Assembly: GCA_002494645.1 (NCBI GenBank)
Contig: DACE01000033.1
Span: forward strand, 78,563 to 142,562
DNA from: Euryarchaeota archaeon UBA256
GTDB lineage: Archaea; Thermoplasmatota; Poseidoniia; Poseidoniales; Poseidoniaceae
DNA: 64,000 nt
Direction: 5' to 3'
This document shows positions 19,302 through 27,120 of this stretch, one piece after another. A program made the position numbers and the translations under genes. The notes below the pieces were generated by a model that saw only the letters and a list, made by a program, of their open reading frames with translations, was not told the origin of the DNA and did no database searches. Each line of letters begins with the position of its first letter. Position 1 is the stretch's first letter.

Positions 19302-20135
19302 GCGGTGTTGGACATCTTGAACGGATGAAAGTTGCATGATTTGGAAGGTCATAATTTCCCGTTCTGTCACGCTTAATTTATCGTGGTTCGTTTCAACCAC
19401 ACGACATAAATCGACGGCAAGTCGTACCATGGATTCTACTCCCGCATAGATTGTGTGGGCCTTGTCCATATTATCCGTAGCCATGGCGGGCTCCAGTTCA
19501 GAAACGTCAATACCCATACGCTTCCACTGCAGCATTCGCTTTGAAAGGATTGTTTTGTTAAATCCTCGACGTGGTAACGAAACCAATTGAACGAGTTTTC
19601 TATCCTCTTGTGAATTTTCATTTGTTCCGCTTTGTACCTGATGATCCTCAACAGTGGTTTGTTCTTCTGACGAATTAACATCATGTAGGGTAGGTGGCTC
19701 AACTGAAGGGGCAATGGCGTGTAGTCTCGGCCAAAAACGAGATGAAAATACGAGGGGGTCGACGACAAAAATGACAGCGTGATTTCCGTCTCGGCAGTGA
19801 CGATCGAGGCGCTGAAGAAATTGAAGAACTGCTTCTTCACCATCATTGTTCACCATCCAATCTAAGCCTTCGACAATGGCATAACTAGGGGCATTGACGA
19901 GTTCGTGGCTGAGCACACGTTCAATATCCTCGCACCGTGGTGCAATCGCTGATGGAGAATCGTGTTCACTCAACCAGAAACATTGCGTCCCCGAAGGCGA
20001 GACATGGCGCAATAGCGCACGTAGTGGGAGTCGGCTGATACAAATTCGCTTAACATCAATGACTTCAGTGGCACTTTCAAACCACGAATAGGCAGCATCA
20101 TGCGACACCTGTTCCAGTGTGAACAAACCTTGCAA
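19275..20135 (-). CDS. DUF835-like protein
   Basis: About 287 residues. The N-terminal 150 residues resemble the archaeal DUF835 domain: a beta-alpha pattern ending with AIVEGLDWMVNNDGEEAVLQFLQRL and then HAVIFVVDPLVF, which recalls the family's 'YLI..nGF..VlkFL..l' stretch. DUF835 is often found in archaeal signalling proteins but its function is not established. The C-terminal half is helical, without recognised domain. Start choice is unusual: a GTG at 20144 touches the Shine-Dalgarno sequence CAGGAGG, so the TTG at 20135, nine bases after it, is more plausible. A hairpin covers that ribosome site (separate entry). Confidence 0.6.
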   Translation of the reverse strand: MQGLFTLEQVSHDAAYSWFESATEVIDVKRICISRLPLRALLRHVSPSGTQCFWLSEHDSPSAIAPRCEDIERVLSHELVNAPSYAIVEGLDWMVNNDGEEAVLQFLQRLDRHCRDGNHAVIFVVDPLVFSSRFWPRLHAIAPSVEPPTLHDVNSSEEQTTVEDHQVQSGTNENSQEDRKLVQLVSLPRRGFNKTILSKRMLQWKRMGIDVSELEPAMATDNMDKAHTIYAGVESMVRLAVDLCRVVETNHDKLSVTEREIMTFQIMQLSSVQDVQHRLEEILASR

Positions 20136-20144
20136 TTCAAGCAC

Positions 20145-20165
20145 CCTCCTGTCAAAGCCAGGAGG
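20145..20165 (-). promoter_or_regulatory. Inverted repeat covering the Shine-Dalgarno of the DUF835-like gene
   Basis: On the minus strand CCTCCTG, a 7-base loop, and CAGGAGG form a perfect 7-bp stem. The 3' arm is the Shine-Dalgarno sequence itself, directly before the possible GTG start at 20144 and nine bases before the TTG at 20135. Folding in the mRNA would hide the ribosome site. Whether this is a genuine switch is inference. Confidence 0.45.
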
Positions 20166-20253
20166 AACTGTTCTAAGGAATTAATCCTTGAAAACGATAA
20201 AAATCCCATCAAGCATTATAATTGGAGACGCCCTCCAGTGAAACGGTGGAACG

Positions 20254-21993
20254 ATGAGTGATGACAATAAAGATACTGTAGCCATGGCAGAATGTGGTTC
20301 GTGTCGAACCGTAATACCGTTGGATTCAACAGAATGCCCAGAATGCCAAACCAAGTTTTCGGGGGTTTCTGAAGAAGCACTCGGAGAATGTGGGGCGTGC
20401 AATAAATTAGTGCCACTTGATTCAACCCGTTGCCCTGAATGTGGTGTCGTATTTGTCGCTGATGACGTCGTCGATATACTTCGGAAGTGGGTCCACGATA
20501 CGGGTATTCAAATTCGTAAATTATTTGAGAAATTTGATACGAATTCAGACGGTATGATCGATTCATCAGAGTTGAAAGCAGGATTGCTCAGCCTCAACCT
20601 CGCAGATTTACCCCCCAGCCAAGTAGATCGTTTGGTTCAAGAAATAGATGCAGATGATAACGGAGTCATTGACCTTGATGAATTTGAAACGATTCTTCAC
20701 GGAGAACACATTGAGCATTCCAATGTAGATGGAAATCCCGGAGACGTCGAAGAAATAGAGGAAGAAGACCAGGTAGAATCGGATGATTCGGAAGATGTGG
20801 TCGAAGAGTCGTCCGAGGAATTTGAGGACGACCAGAGCGAATCTGAAGAAGAAGTTGAAACTGTGGAAGAAGAATCAGGAACCTCTGAAGAACACGAAGA
20901 TGACGATACTGAAGCAGAGATGGACGACGAGGATTTCGATATTGAGGATGAACAAGCAGGTGAGGTTCAGAGCCCACTCCACGCACTTGTAGCAATCATG
21001 GATGAGCATGATATTTCTGTTCAACGCATGTTCAATGACCTTGACAAAGACGGAAATCGACACGTATCGATGGATGAATTACGAACCGCTCTTACGACCG
21101 ACTATGAAGATGTATTTGACGGAGAGGATATCGAGGCACTCATTGAGCAATTCGACACTGACAATGATGGAATGATCGACATAACGGAATTCATTGGAGC
21201 CATAGAAGAAATGGATGAAATCGTTGAATCCATCATCGATAAACCATTCCCAAGTCCTATGCAAAAGCGTATGATGTCCAAGCGATGGAATGATATTGTG
21301 TGGCCAATTCTGCACACAGTATTTGGTATTGCCATTGCTGTTCTTCTTGTCAACGGCCTCGTAGGTCCTGTTGATGGAAGTGGAGGGGCCGTAATTTATG
21401 AGTCCAATGGAATTGTTCCAACTTTTGACATTTCTGAAGGCGACTCATATCCTTGTGATGTGAAATATCAGGAAGGTGGTTGTGACAATTCACTCACACC
21501 TCTTGCAGGCGATTCATCATCCATGCCAAAGGGATTCTATTGGGACGGTATTTTGTTTATTCTTTTGTCAATGGTTGGATTGATAACCTCGCTTTTCTTG
21601 CATTTGGTCAAAGCACCATCATGGCGTGCGCGTGCCAAGGCTATGAAGGAAGTCGAAGATGACAGGGCTGATGCAGCTGATGGGGAACCAGCAGAGGATG
21701 AAGAGGATGCTGATTCCGATGACAGTAACGATGTTGTCGACGAACCCGTAGATGAGGAAGATGAAGACTACGAAGATGAGGATTCTGAGGATTCAGAAGA
21801 TGATGATGCTGAAGGCGGCGATGATGCGGACGATGAAATTGACATCGGGTCTCATGTAGGTCTTGTCTTTGATGATGAGGAAGTGTTTGGCACCATCTTA
21901 GAATTTGATGATGACGAAGGAACTGTCACCATTGAGGAAGATGGCAGTGGCGACCTCATTACTGGATATCAAGAAGATATGTTCGTTGAGTGA
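20254..21993 (+). CDS. Zinc-ribbon / EF-hand membrane protein
   Basis: 579 residues with an unusual order. Two zinc ribbons (Cys 14, 17, 28, 31 and 46, 49, 60, 63); an EF-hand pair (loops from Asp95 and Asp132, DTNSDGMIDSSE and DADDNGVIDLDE); a long Glu/Asp-rich linker; a second EF-hand pair (loops from Asp264 and Asp301); a transmembrane helix (about 349-370); a loop with two cysteines; a second transmembrane helix (about 430-450); another acidic stretch; and a small beta-rich C-terminal domain. Loop 3 (DKDGNRHVSMDE) has His at a ligand-region position and may bind weakly. The design suggests a calcium-responsive membrane protein; partner and output are unknown. Confidence 0.8.
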   Translation: MSDDNKDTVAMAECGSCRTVIPLDSTECPECQTKFSGVSEEALGECGACNKLVPLDSTRCPECGVVFVADDVVDILRKWVHDTGIQIRKLFEKFDTNSDGMIDSSELKAGLLSLNLADLPPSQVDRLVQEIDADDNGVIDLDEFETILHGEHIEHSNVDGNPGDVEEIEEEDQVESDDSEDVVEESSEEFEDDQSESEEEVETVEEESGTSEEHEDDDTEAEMDDEDFDIEDEQAGEVQSPLHALVAIMDEHDISVQRMFNDLDKDGNRHVSMDELRTALTTDYEDVFDGEDIEALIEQFDTDNDGMIDITEFIGAIEEMDEIVESIIDKPFPSPMQKRMMSKRWNDIVWPILHTVFGIAIAVLLVNGLVGPVDGSGGAVIYESNGIVPTFDISEGDSYPCDVKYQEGGCDNSLTPLAGDSSSMPKGFYWDGILFILLSMVGLITSLFLHLVKAPSWRARAKAMKEVEDDRADAADGEPAEDEEDADSDDSNDVVDEPVDEEDEDYEDEDSEDSEDDDAEGGDDADDEIDIGSHVGLVFDDEEVFGTILEFDDDEGTVTIEEDGSGDLITGYQEDMFVE

Positions 21994-21997
21994 GAGC

Positions 21998-22357
21998 ATG
22001 AATTCGGACCCTATCGAGGCATATTTTGGATTGACAACATGCCCCGTCTGCGGATGCTTGGACCGTAAAGGGACATACAGGTGTCATGAATGTGGTACAT
22101 TTCATGCAGGCTCAATAATGGAAGAACGTGAGCCTCCAGCAGAGGTGATCGTTGAAGAAAAAGAACCACTGGACCCCAGCATATATTCTCTGGGACCGGG
22201 GGCTGTTTTACCTGAAGAATCATTTGAAGAGTCAGAAGATGTCAAATCCTGGGAGGGAGGGTCTACCGACTTTTCATTCGATGATGACGATGAACCACCC
22301 ATCAAGGTATCGAAACCTGCGCAAATACAGGTTGATGTCCTCCACGATGAAGATTAA
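21998..22357 (+). CDS. Small acidic zinc-ribbon protein
   Basis: 119 residues beginning at ATG 21998, four bases after the preceding stop, so probably coexpressed with the EF-hand protein. The N-terminus holds a zinc ribbon (CPVCGC and CHECG) and the rest is acidic and probably disordered. The combination repeats the zinc-ribbon-plus-acidic theme of its neighbour. No function recognised. A longer frame from 21905 exists, but it lies in the neighbour's coding sequence and has no zinc-ribbon-side support. Confidence 0.65.
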   Translation: MNSDPIEAYFGLTTCPVCGCLDRKGTYRCHECGTFHAGSIMEEREPPAEVIVEEKEPLDPSIYSLGPGAVLPEESFEESEDVKSWEGGSTDFSFDDDDEPPIKVSKPAQIQVDVLHDED

Positions 22358-22424
22358 CTAAAAGTTATTCAAAACTCAAATAATATTATCTTCCTTCATA
22401 AAAAAATCAAAGGATAATCAAGAG

Positions 22425-22498
22425 TGGGCTCGGAGAGAATCGAACTCTCGATCTTTGCCATGTCAAGGCAACGTCATAAACCCCTAGACCACGAGCCC
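22425..22498 (-). tRNA. tRNA-Val(GAC)
   Basis: A 74-base cloverleaf on the minus strand. Acceptor arms GGGCTCG and CGAGCCC pair perfectly, with discriminator A. The D arm is GTC...GAC, the anticodon stem TTGCC/GGCAA encloses the loop TTGACAT with anticodon GAC (valine), and the T arm is GAGAG-TTCGATT-CTCTC. CCA is not encoded. No intron is needed to form the fold. Confidence 0.95.
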
Positions 22499-22523
22499 TA
22501 GGTATCCTTGCCACCGAAGGATT

Positions 22524-22531
22524 GTATTAAA
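22524..22531 (-). promoter_or_regulatory. Candidate TATA box of tRNA-Val
   Basis: TTTAATAC on the minus strand is centred about 29 bases upstream of the tRNA 5' end, the spacing expected of an archaeal box A element. No other strong AT-rich element lies near that position. Confidence 0.5.
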
Positions 22532-22556
22532 CCAATTCGGTGCAGACCTGTACGAA

Positions 22557-22718
22557 TCAACTGATGATTTTTGAGATCTTTCCGGTACATCCATCTTGGG
22601 AGCAAAAGCCAGCCATTCTCGTTCGTCCGTTTTTCATGACGATTTCTTTTCCGTCGCGAATGGGGCCGTAGGTTTTACACTTGAGGCAATAGCCTTCGAT
22701 TGCAGACATGATACTCAT
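22557..22718 (-). CDS. Small DUF5679-like zinc-ribbon protein
   Basis: 53 residues from ATG 22718 (or 50 from ATG 22709). The sequence carries CLKC near the start, the central KEIVMKNGRTRMAGFC, and a second cysteine pair spaced CSQDGC, which together match the small archaeal zinc-ribbon family DUF5679. Such proteins are widespread in archaea and presumed to bind zinc and possibly nucleic acid; function not established. It stands alone between the tRNA gene and a 256-base region without genes. Confidence 0.72.
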   Translation of the reverse strand: MSIMSAIEGYCLKCKTYGPIRDGKEIVMKNGRTRMAGFCSQDGCTGKISKIIS

Positions 22719-22920
22719 CGTTCCCTGAAAGGTTGGTGATTTGAATACTTCCCTTTGAATATCCAAAAAATTGCCAGTTTTACTCAAAAAGTAGGGGGTC
22801 GGAGGGTGAAAGATTAATTTCTTTGGGAGATTCAGAATACAGAATACTTCTAAACGGCAGACTGCAAGGCAGATATGCTCAATATTCGTTCATCGCTTCT
22901 TACAATTTTCAGTTAAATGA

Positions 22921-22940
22921 CGCATAACTCACATTATGCG
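22921..22940. repeat. Inverted repeat in intergenic region
   Basis: CGCATAA and TTATGCG form perfect 7-base arms around CTCACA. It lies 34 bases beyond the stop codon of the minus-strand gene at 22975-23292, so it could be part of its 3' end or an operator; neither is proven. The rest of 22719-22974 shows no gene. Confidence 0.35.
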
Positions 22941-22974
22941 ACATCATGTGGGCGGGGGATGAGGTGGATCGCCC

Positions 22975-23292
22975 TCAATCCAGAATTTTAAACTCATTCT
23001 GTTCGATTTCAAAGATTCCGACAAGCGGTGGGCCCAAGAGGAGTGTCTCTATTCCGCCATCTTGAACATCAAGCGATTTCTTGATTTCGTTTGAAATCCT
23101 CTTCCACGCCTCAGGTGTAGTAAATGCGGACTGAACGAGCAACATGGTGTCATCTTCAGCTCCTTGTCCTATCCAAGCACCAAGACAGCCATCTTGACGT
23201 CGTTTATATTCCAGGCGCGCCTTGATCATTCGTCGTAATCGAGCCGAACTTCCTTTCTTTCCGGAACATACGATTGTTTCCATCCAAACCAT
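22975..23292 (-). CDS. Conserved hypothetical protein, ABM-like fold suspected
   Basis: 105 residues from ATG 23292, preceded by AGGTGAT at good distance. An alternation of strands and helices (METIVCSGK at the start, ARLEYKRRQDGCLGAWIG, then a strand DTMLLVQSAF, and helix TPEAWKRISNEIKKSL) resembles the ferredoxin-like dimeric alpha+beta barrel of antibiotic-biosynthesis-monooxygenase-type proteins. That is a fold guess only; no catalytic residue is recognisable. The HutI gene is 69 bases upstream on the same strand, so it may be cotranscribed with it. Confidence 0.6.
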   Translation of the reverse strand: MVWMETIVCSGKKGSSARLRRMIKARLEYKRRQDGCLGAWIGQGAEDDTMLLVQSAFTTPEAWKRISNEIKKSLDVQDGGIETLLLGPPLVGIFEIEQNEFKILD

Positions 23293-23361
23293 GATTATCA
23301 CCTATTTGATGTTTGATTCATATTTAATTTAGTTTATGCTCGTAGTATAGTTAATTGATAA

Positions 23362-24609
23362 TCAGTGGGCGATGAAGGAGCCATTGAGCACGGTAGCTGA
23401 AAATGGAGAGTGGCTTGGTTTCAAACAAAAGGACTCCCAGTGCGGACTATCAAGAATATTCAAATTTGCGAGACCACCTTCTTTGATAATCCCGTGTTCG
23501 CCATTGGGGTGTGGTGTACTCTGAGCCGCTGTCACCGTCATTGCAGCTAATACTTCGAGAGGTTGTACTTTACAGCGTTGCACCATCAACGATGCGATAA
23601 AAGGAAGGCTGAGAGTTTGGCAGTTTGGATTGAAGTCTGTCGCCAATGTGTAGGGGATGTTATGAGTATGTATTTGATCCATATTTGGCCACGTATCGCC
23701 CATCGCGTAGGGAGTTCCCGGCAAAAAGCCAGTCAAAACACCTGCATCCTTCATGTTGAGCCGTTCGTCAAGCGGCGTATGATAGGCATGGTCGGCGGTT
23801 TGGACTTTTAGTTCCGCTGCAAGAGCCCCACCTCCTGAACTCTCAAATTCATCGATGTGCATACGCAATTCAAGGCCAGAGCTTCTCGAAGCACGAAGTA
23901 TGTCTTCACTATTCTCAAGACTGAACCATCCTGGTTCACAGAACACGTCGGCTGAGCGAGCTATGCCTTGCTCCACAATAGCGGGTAATTGTTCACCCAT
24001 GAGGGCGTCCATGTAATCTCCGTGATTCATACCATGCGGCACATCATGAGCTCCCATCCAGGTCGGGTCAAGTGACGGTAGATCTCCATCTGAACCAAGG
24101 CGAGAAATGACGTCTAACAGTTTCAACTCGGTTTCAGTGTCAAGCCCGTATCCACTTTTGACTTCCATGTGAGTTGTCCCAGACCTCAATGCTTCTCGGA
24201 GACGAATGTAACCCTCCTGATGGAGATGTTCAGTGGATGCTTGCCGTGTACTGTTGACGGTTGATTGTATGCCTCCACCCATTGCACCGATATCTCGGTA
24301 TGATTTTCCTTCGAGCCTCCAACGAACTTCCTGTGACCGATCGCCCGACCATAAAAGATGGCTGTGTGCATCAATAAGCCCAGGTATGATGGCTCGCCCG
24401 TTGAGGTCGATGATGCGGTGGCCAGATTGGGTTCCATATTCTGATTCAAGTTCCGATGATTCTCCAATTTTAATTATTCTGTCCTTTTCTATAATAATTC
24501 CCTTTCCAATCGGAGATACAGTATTTTCATAATTTGGAGGTGAGAGGGCGTCCGCTGAAGAAAAATGAACCATGGGTCCGCAATTGAGTAAGAGGGTCCG
24601 CACAAACAT
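23362..24609 (-). CDS. hutI: Imidazolonepropionase
   Basis: Third step of histidine degradation: hydrolyses 4-imidazolone-5-propionate to N-formimino-L-glutamate. A metal-dependent amidohydrolase; PGLIDAHSHLLW holds the HxH metal ligands, MEVKSGYGLD and GAHDVPH the next stretches, HIDEFESSGGGALAAEL and TADHAYHTP further metal/substrate residues, and LATDFNPNC the final Asp. 415 residues is normal. It is encoded apart from hutUH (19 kb) and from the formimino-transfer genes (6 kb), on the minus strand. Confidence 0.96.
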   Translation of the reverse strand: MFVRTLLLNCGPMVHFSSADALSPPNYENTVSPIGKGIIIEKDRIIKIGESSELESEYGTQSGHRIIDLNGRAIIPGLIDAHSHLLWSGDRSQEVRWRLEGKSYRDIGAMGGGIQSTVNSTRQASTEHLHQEGYIRLREALRSGTTHMEVKSGYGLDTETELKLLDVISRLGSDGDLPSLDPTWMGAHDVPHGMNHGDYMDALMGEQLPAIVEQGIARSADVFCEPGWFSLENSEDILRASRSSGLELRMHIDEFESSGGGALAAELKVQTADHAYHTPLDERLNMKDAGVLTGFLPGTPYAMGDTWPNMDQIHTHNIPYTLATDFNPNCQTLSLPFIASLMVQRCKVQPLEVLAAMTVTAAQSTPHPNGEHGIIKEGGLANLNILDSPHWESFCLKPSHSPFSATVLNGSFIAH

Positions 24610-24654
24610 CTCTTAACGAAGAGGGTTGAAGAACAATGGCTTTCTCGGAATACT

Positions 24655-25662
24655 ATGGGAACATGGACTCTCGGCATTGAAACAACGGCCCACACGCTCT
24701 CGTTCGGACTTGTGGACTCCGAGGGGATGCCATATCCTGCCGCATCGGACACGCTACGTCCAGATCAAGGTGGCATCCACCCTCGAGAAGCCGCAGATCA
24801 CCACAAAGATGTGGCATCATCATTGTTCAAAAAAGTGATGGAAATGCATTCAATTACACCATCGAATATTGGTGCAGTAGCCTATTCTCAAGGTCCTGGA
24901 CTCGGCCCGTGTCTCCGTGTAGGTGCAGCAATTGCGCGTGGCTTGGCAACAAAGATGGATGTGCCACTTATCGGCGTCAATCATTGCGTTGCGCACATTG
25001 AAATCGGACGCCAACAATGTGGTTGTGATGACCCCGTTCTCCTTTATGTGTCGGGGGGAAATACGCAAGTTATTGCTCGCCTCAACGGAAGGTATCGCGT
25101 GTTGGGTGAAACACTGGACATTGGCATCGGAAATATGCTTGATAAATTTGCACGCAACCAAGGAATCCCTTTTCCAGGCGGCCCTAAGATAGAACAATTG
25201 GCAGCAGAATATCTTGAACAAAACCCCTCGCCGACGATGGAAGGGCTGCAACTGCCCTATGCCGTTCGAGGGATGGACCTCGCGTTTTCAGGCTTACTGA
25301 CGGCTGCACAACGATTAATCGATAACGGCGCCCCTCTCAACGCAGTATGTTGGTCACTTCAAGAGCATGCATTTGCTTCCTGTGTTGAAGTTGCAGAACG
25401 TGCAATGGCTCACACAGGCAAATCAGAACTTCTCCTCGGAGGAGGCGTGGCATGTAATAATCGCATGAGAGAGATGTGCAGCCTCATGGCCTCTGACCGG
25501 GAAGGCACTTCCCATGCACCACCTCGTATGTATTGTATCGACAATGGTACCATGATTGGCCTGCTCGGATGGTTGGAGTTGCAAAAGAGAACCACGCCAC
25601 TAGAAGAGAGCGCTATTGACCAATACCTGCGAACCGACCAAACACCTATTGTTTGGTCTTGA
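24655..25662 (+). CDS. kae1: KEOPS subunit Kae1 (t6A synthase)
   Basis: Transfers the threonylcarbamoyl group to A37 of ANN-decoding tRNAs as part of the KEOPS complex. The N-terminus TLGIETTAHT, the metal motif HCVAHIEIGR, the nucleotide-binding YVSGGNTQV and DIGIGNMLDKFAR, and LLLGGGVACNNRMRE are characteristic of the Kae1/TsaD family. 335 residues: Kae1 alone, with no Bud32 kinase fused at the C-terminus as occurs in several archaea. The start ATG at 24655 is 45 bases from the divergent hutI start. Confidence 0.96.
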   Translation: MGTWTLGIETTAHTLSFGLVDSEGMPYPAASDTLRPDQGGIHPREAADHHKDVASSLFKKVMEMHSITPSNIGAVAYSQGPGLGPCLRVGAAIARGLATKMDVPLIGVNHCVAHIEIGRQQCGCDDPVLLYVSGGNTQVIARLNGRYRVLGETLDIGIGNMLDKFARNQGIPFPGGPKIEQLAAEYLEQNPSPTMEGLQLPYAVRGMDLAFSGLLTAAQRLIDNGAPLNAVCWSLQEHAFASCVEVAERAMAHTGKSELLLGGGVACNNRMREMCSLMASDREGTSHAPPRMYCIDNGTMIGLLGWLELQKRTTPLEESAIDQYLRTDQTPIVWS

Positions 25663-25709
25663 GGCGAATCAATCCCATACGGTTTTAATGGGTGGGCTGA
25701 CACACTCCG

Positions 25710-25853
25710 ATGGGGGAATAGCCAATCGAACGACGTCGCGGCCGTAAAGAAGAGTTCAATCCCTTCGCCAAAGATGCATCGCAACAGGCACGACGTCGTC
25801 GTGATGAGCGCGAGCGTCAAAACGCCCGACGACCAACTCCAGTCCCCGAAGTT
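25710..25853 (+). other. In-frame 5' extension with amber codon, upstream of charged protein
   Basis: Reading from ATG 25710 in the frame of the next gene gives Met-Gly-Glu, then TAG (25719-25721), then 44 codons without a stop that read like protein (PIERRRGRKEEFNPF, then Arg-rich sequence) up to the GTG at 25854. A TTTTAA element about 24 bases before ATG 25710 would suit leaderless transcription from that ATG. The pattern suggests the real N-terminus is here and codon 4 is mutated or misread (for example CAG to TAG). Confidence 0.5.
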
Positions 25854-26567
25854 GTGGAAGAAAAGCCCAACATCAAAGCTGACCTTGAACGAAAGCAGCG
25901 GGAAGCAAAAGAAAAACTCATCCAAAAAGGTGATGTGGTGGCCCCAGAGATCCAACCAGCAGCCCTCCCTAAACAACCTGTCCGCGTTGATAAAAGTGCA
26001 AAACCAGTCAATCAAAGTCGGGAAGATCGTTTAGCTGAATTACGCAGAAAATCCGAAGCCCTCAAGAAAGCAGCACCGTCCGCACAATCGGCCGAACTTA
26101 CCCCCGTGGAGGCTGTCGAACAAGCCGTAGAATCTCTCGAAATTGAAGATTCAGAACATGAGGCGTTGATGGAAAGCACACTCTCTCCCATAGTACCTGA
26201 CGATGCCCCCATTAAGGTGAAGAATATTTTCAAACAAATTGAAACAAAGGTTGTCAAGCCCGACAACCGACGCCGAGGAAGACGACGGTTTGACAAGAAA
26301 GGAGGGGGCCGTCAGAAGCAAGAAAAGCGGCTCAACCGTCAAAAATACCTTGAATACAAATATGCGGCAAGGGATATTCTTGATAATCCAGAAGTTCCAG
26401 AGGAGCATCGATCAAACGTTTTGGGTCAAATATGGGCCAAAGGCGAACGTGTCAGTATTGAAGAATCACTGACATTCATAGAACAAAAAGAAGCAGAACT
26501 CGTGCTACCTTCTACGGTAGCCGATTCGCTTCGAGACCTCGTCAAAAGAATGACAACAAGGAGATGA
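25854..26567 (+). CDS. Charged conserved protein, probable 5'-extended gene
   Basis: 237 residues from the GTG at 25854, the first usable start after the in-frame TAG at 25719. The N-terminal two thirds is charged and probably disordered with coiled-coil character; the basic patch NRRRGRRRFDKK is followed by a compact helical C-terminal domain of about 80 residues (KYLEYKYAARDILDNPEVPEEHRSNV onward in two pieces). The basic patch suggests RNA or ribosome contact, an inference only. It lies between kae1 and the FKBP gene; its TGA overlaps an ATG four bases before the FKBP start region. Confidence 0.65.
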   Translation: MEEKPNIKADLERKQREAKEKLIQKGDVVAPEIQPAALPKQPVRVDKSAKPVNQSREDRLAELRRKSEALKKAAPSAQSAELTPVEAVEQAVESLEIEDSEHEALMESTLSPIVPDDAPIKVKNIFKQIETKVVKPDNRRRGRRRFDKKGGGRQKQEKRLNRQKYLEYKYAARDILDNPEVPEEHRSNVLGQIWAKGERVSIEESLTFIEQKEAELVLPSTVADSLRDLVKRMTTRR

Positions 26568-26572
26568 ATATA

Positions 26573-27076
26573 ATGACGGATATTACCATAGAAGAAAACA
26601 CAGTTGCAAGCGTCCACTATACAGGTACATTGCCTGATTCCGGGGAAGTTTTTGATTCAAGTGAAGGCCGAGACCCGCTGACGTTCCTTGTCGGTCACAA
26701 ACAGATGATTCCTGGTTTTGAAGAAGAAATGATGGGTGCTAAAGTAGGAGAACGTCGCGAGTTTACATTGACCTCCGACCGCGCTTACGGTGGCCGTGAT
26801 GATGATGCGGTTTTGCAAATTCCCCGCGATAATTTTGCTCAGCTCGAAGGAGAGACGCCATTGGAAGTTGGTATGCAACTCGTTGCACAGATGCCTCATG
26901 GGCCCTCGCCCTTCACTGTCACTGAATTGACAGATGATACTGTCACTGCAGATTTCAACCACGCACTTGCAGGCCAATCACTCACATTCTCGGTTGAAGT
27001 AGTTGAGCTCCGAGCTGCATCAGAAGAAGAACTCGCCCACGGTCATGCACATGGTCCAGGCGGCCACCACCACTGA
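26573..27076 (+). CDS. FKBP-type (SlyD-like) peptidyl-prolyl isomerase
   Basis: Catalyses proline isomerisation and acts as a folding chaperone in the cytoplasm. The FKBP domain begins VHYTGTLPDSGEVFDSS, contains the IF (insert-in-flap) domain in the middle, and returns with LTFSVEVVEL. The C-terminus is His-rich (HGHAHGPGGHHH), as in SlyD proteins that bind nickel. ATG 26573 is chosen over the ATG at 26564 because GGAGATGA precedes it at ideal spacing. The gene is tightly linked to the preceding charged protein. Confidence 0.94.
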   Translation: MTDITIEENTVASVHYTGTLPDSGEVFDSSEGRDPLTFLVGHKQMIPGFEEEMMGAKVGERREFTLTSDRAYGGRDDDAVLQIPRDNFAQLEGETPLEVGMQLVAQMPHGPSPFTVTELTDDTVTADFNHALAGQSLTFSVEVVELRAASEEELAHGHAHGPGGHHH

Positions 27077-27120
27077 GACGAAAGCGAGTCTTGATGAAGT
27101 GCCTTTGCTTGTGAGTAAGC

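Noticed and set aside
22719..22974. A small RNA or small protein gene in the intergenic region
   Set aside because: Apart from the 7-bp inverted repeat I found no C/D-box, promoter-plus-frame or conserved structure that I could support.
25719..25721. TAG as a pyrrolysine codon
   Set aside because: No pyrrolysine genes seen and the protein is not a methylamine methyltransferase; a point change or error is simpler.
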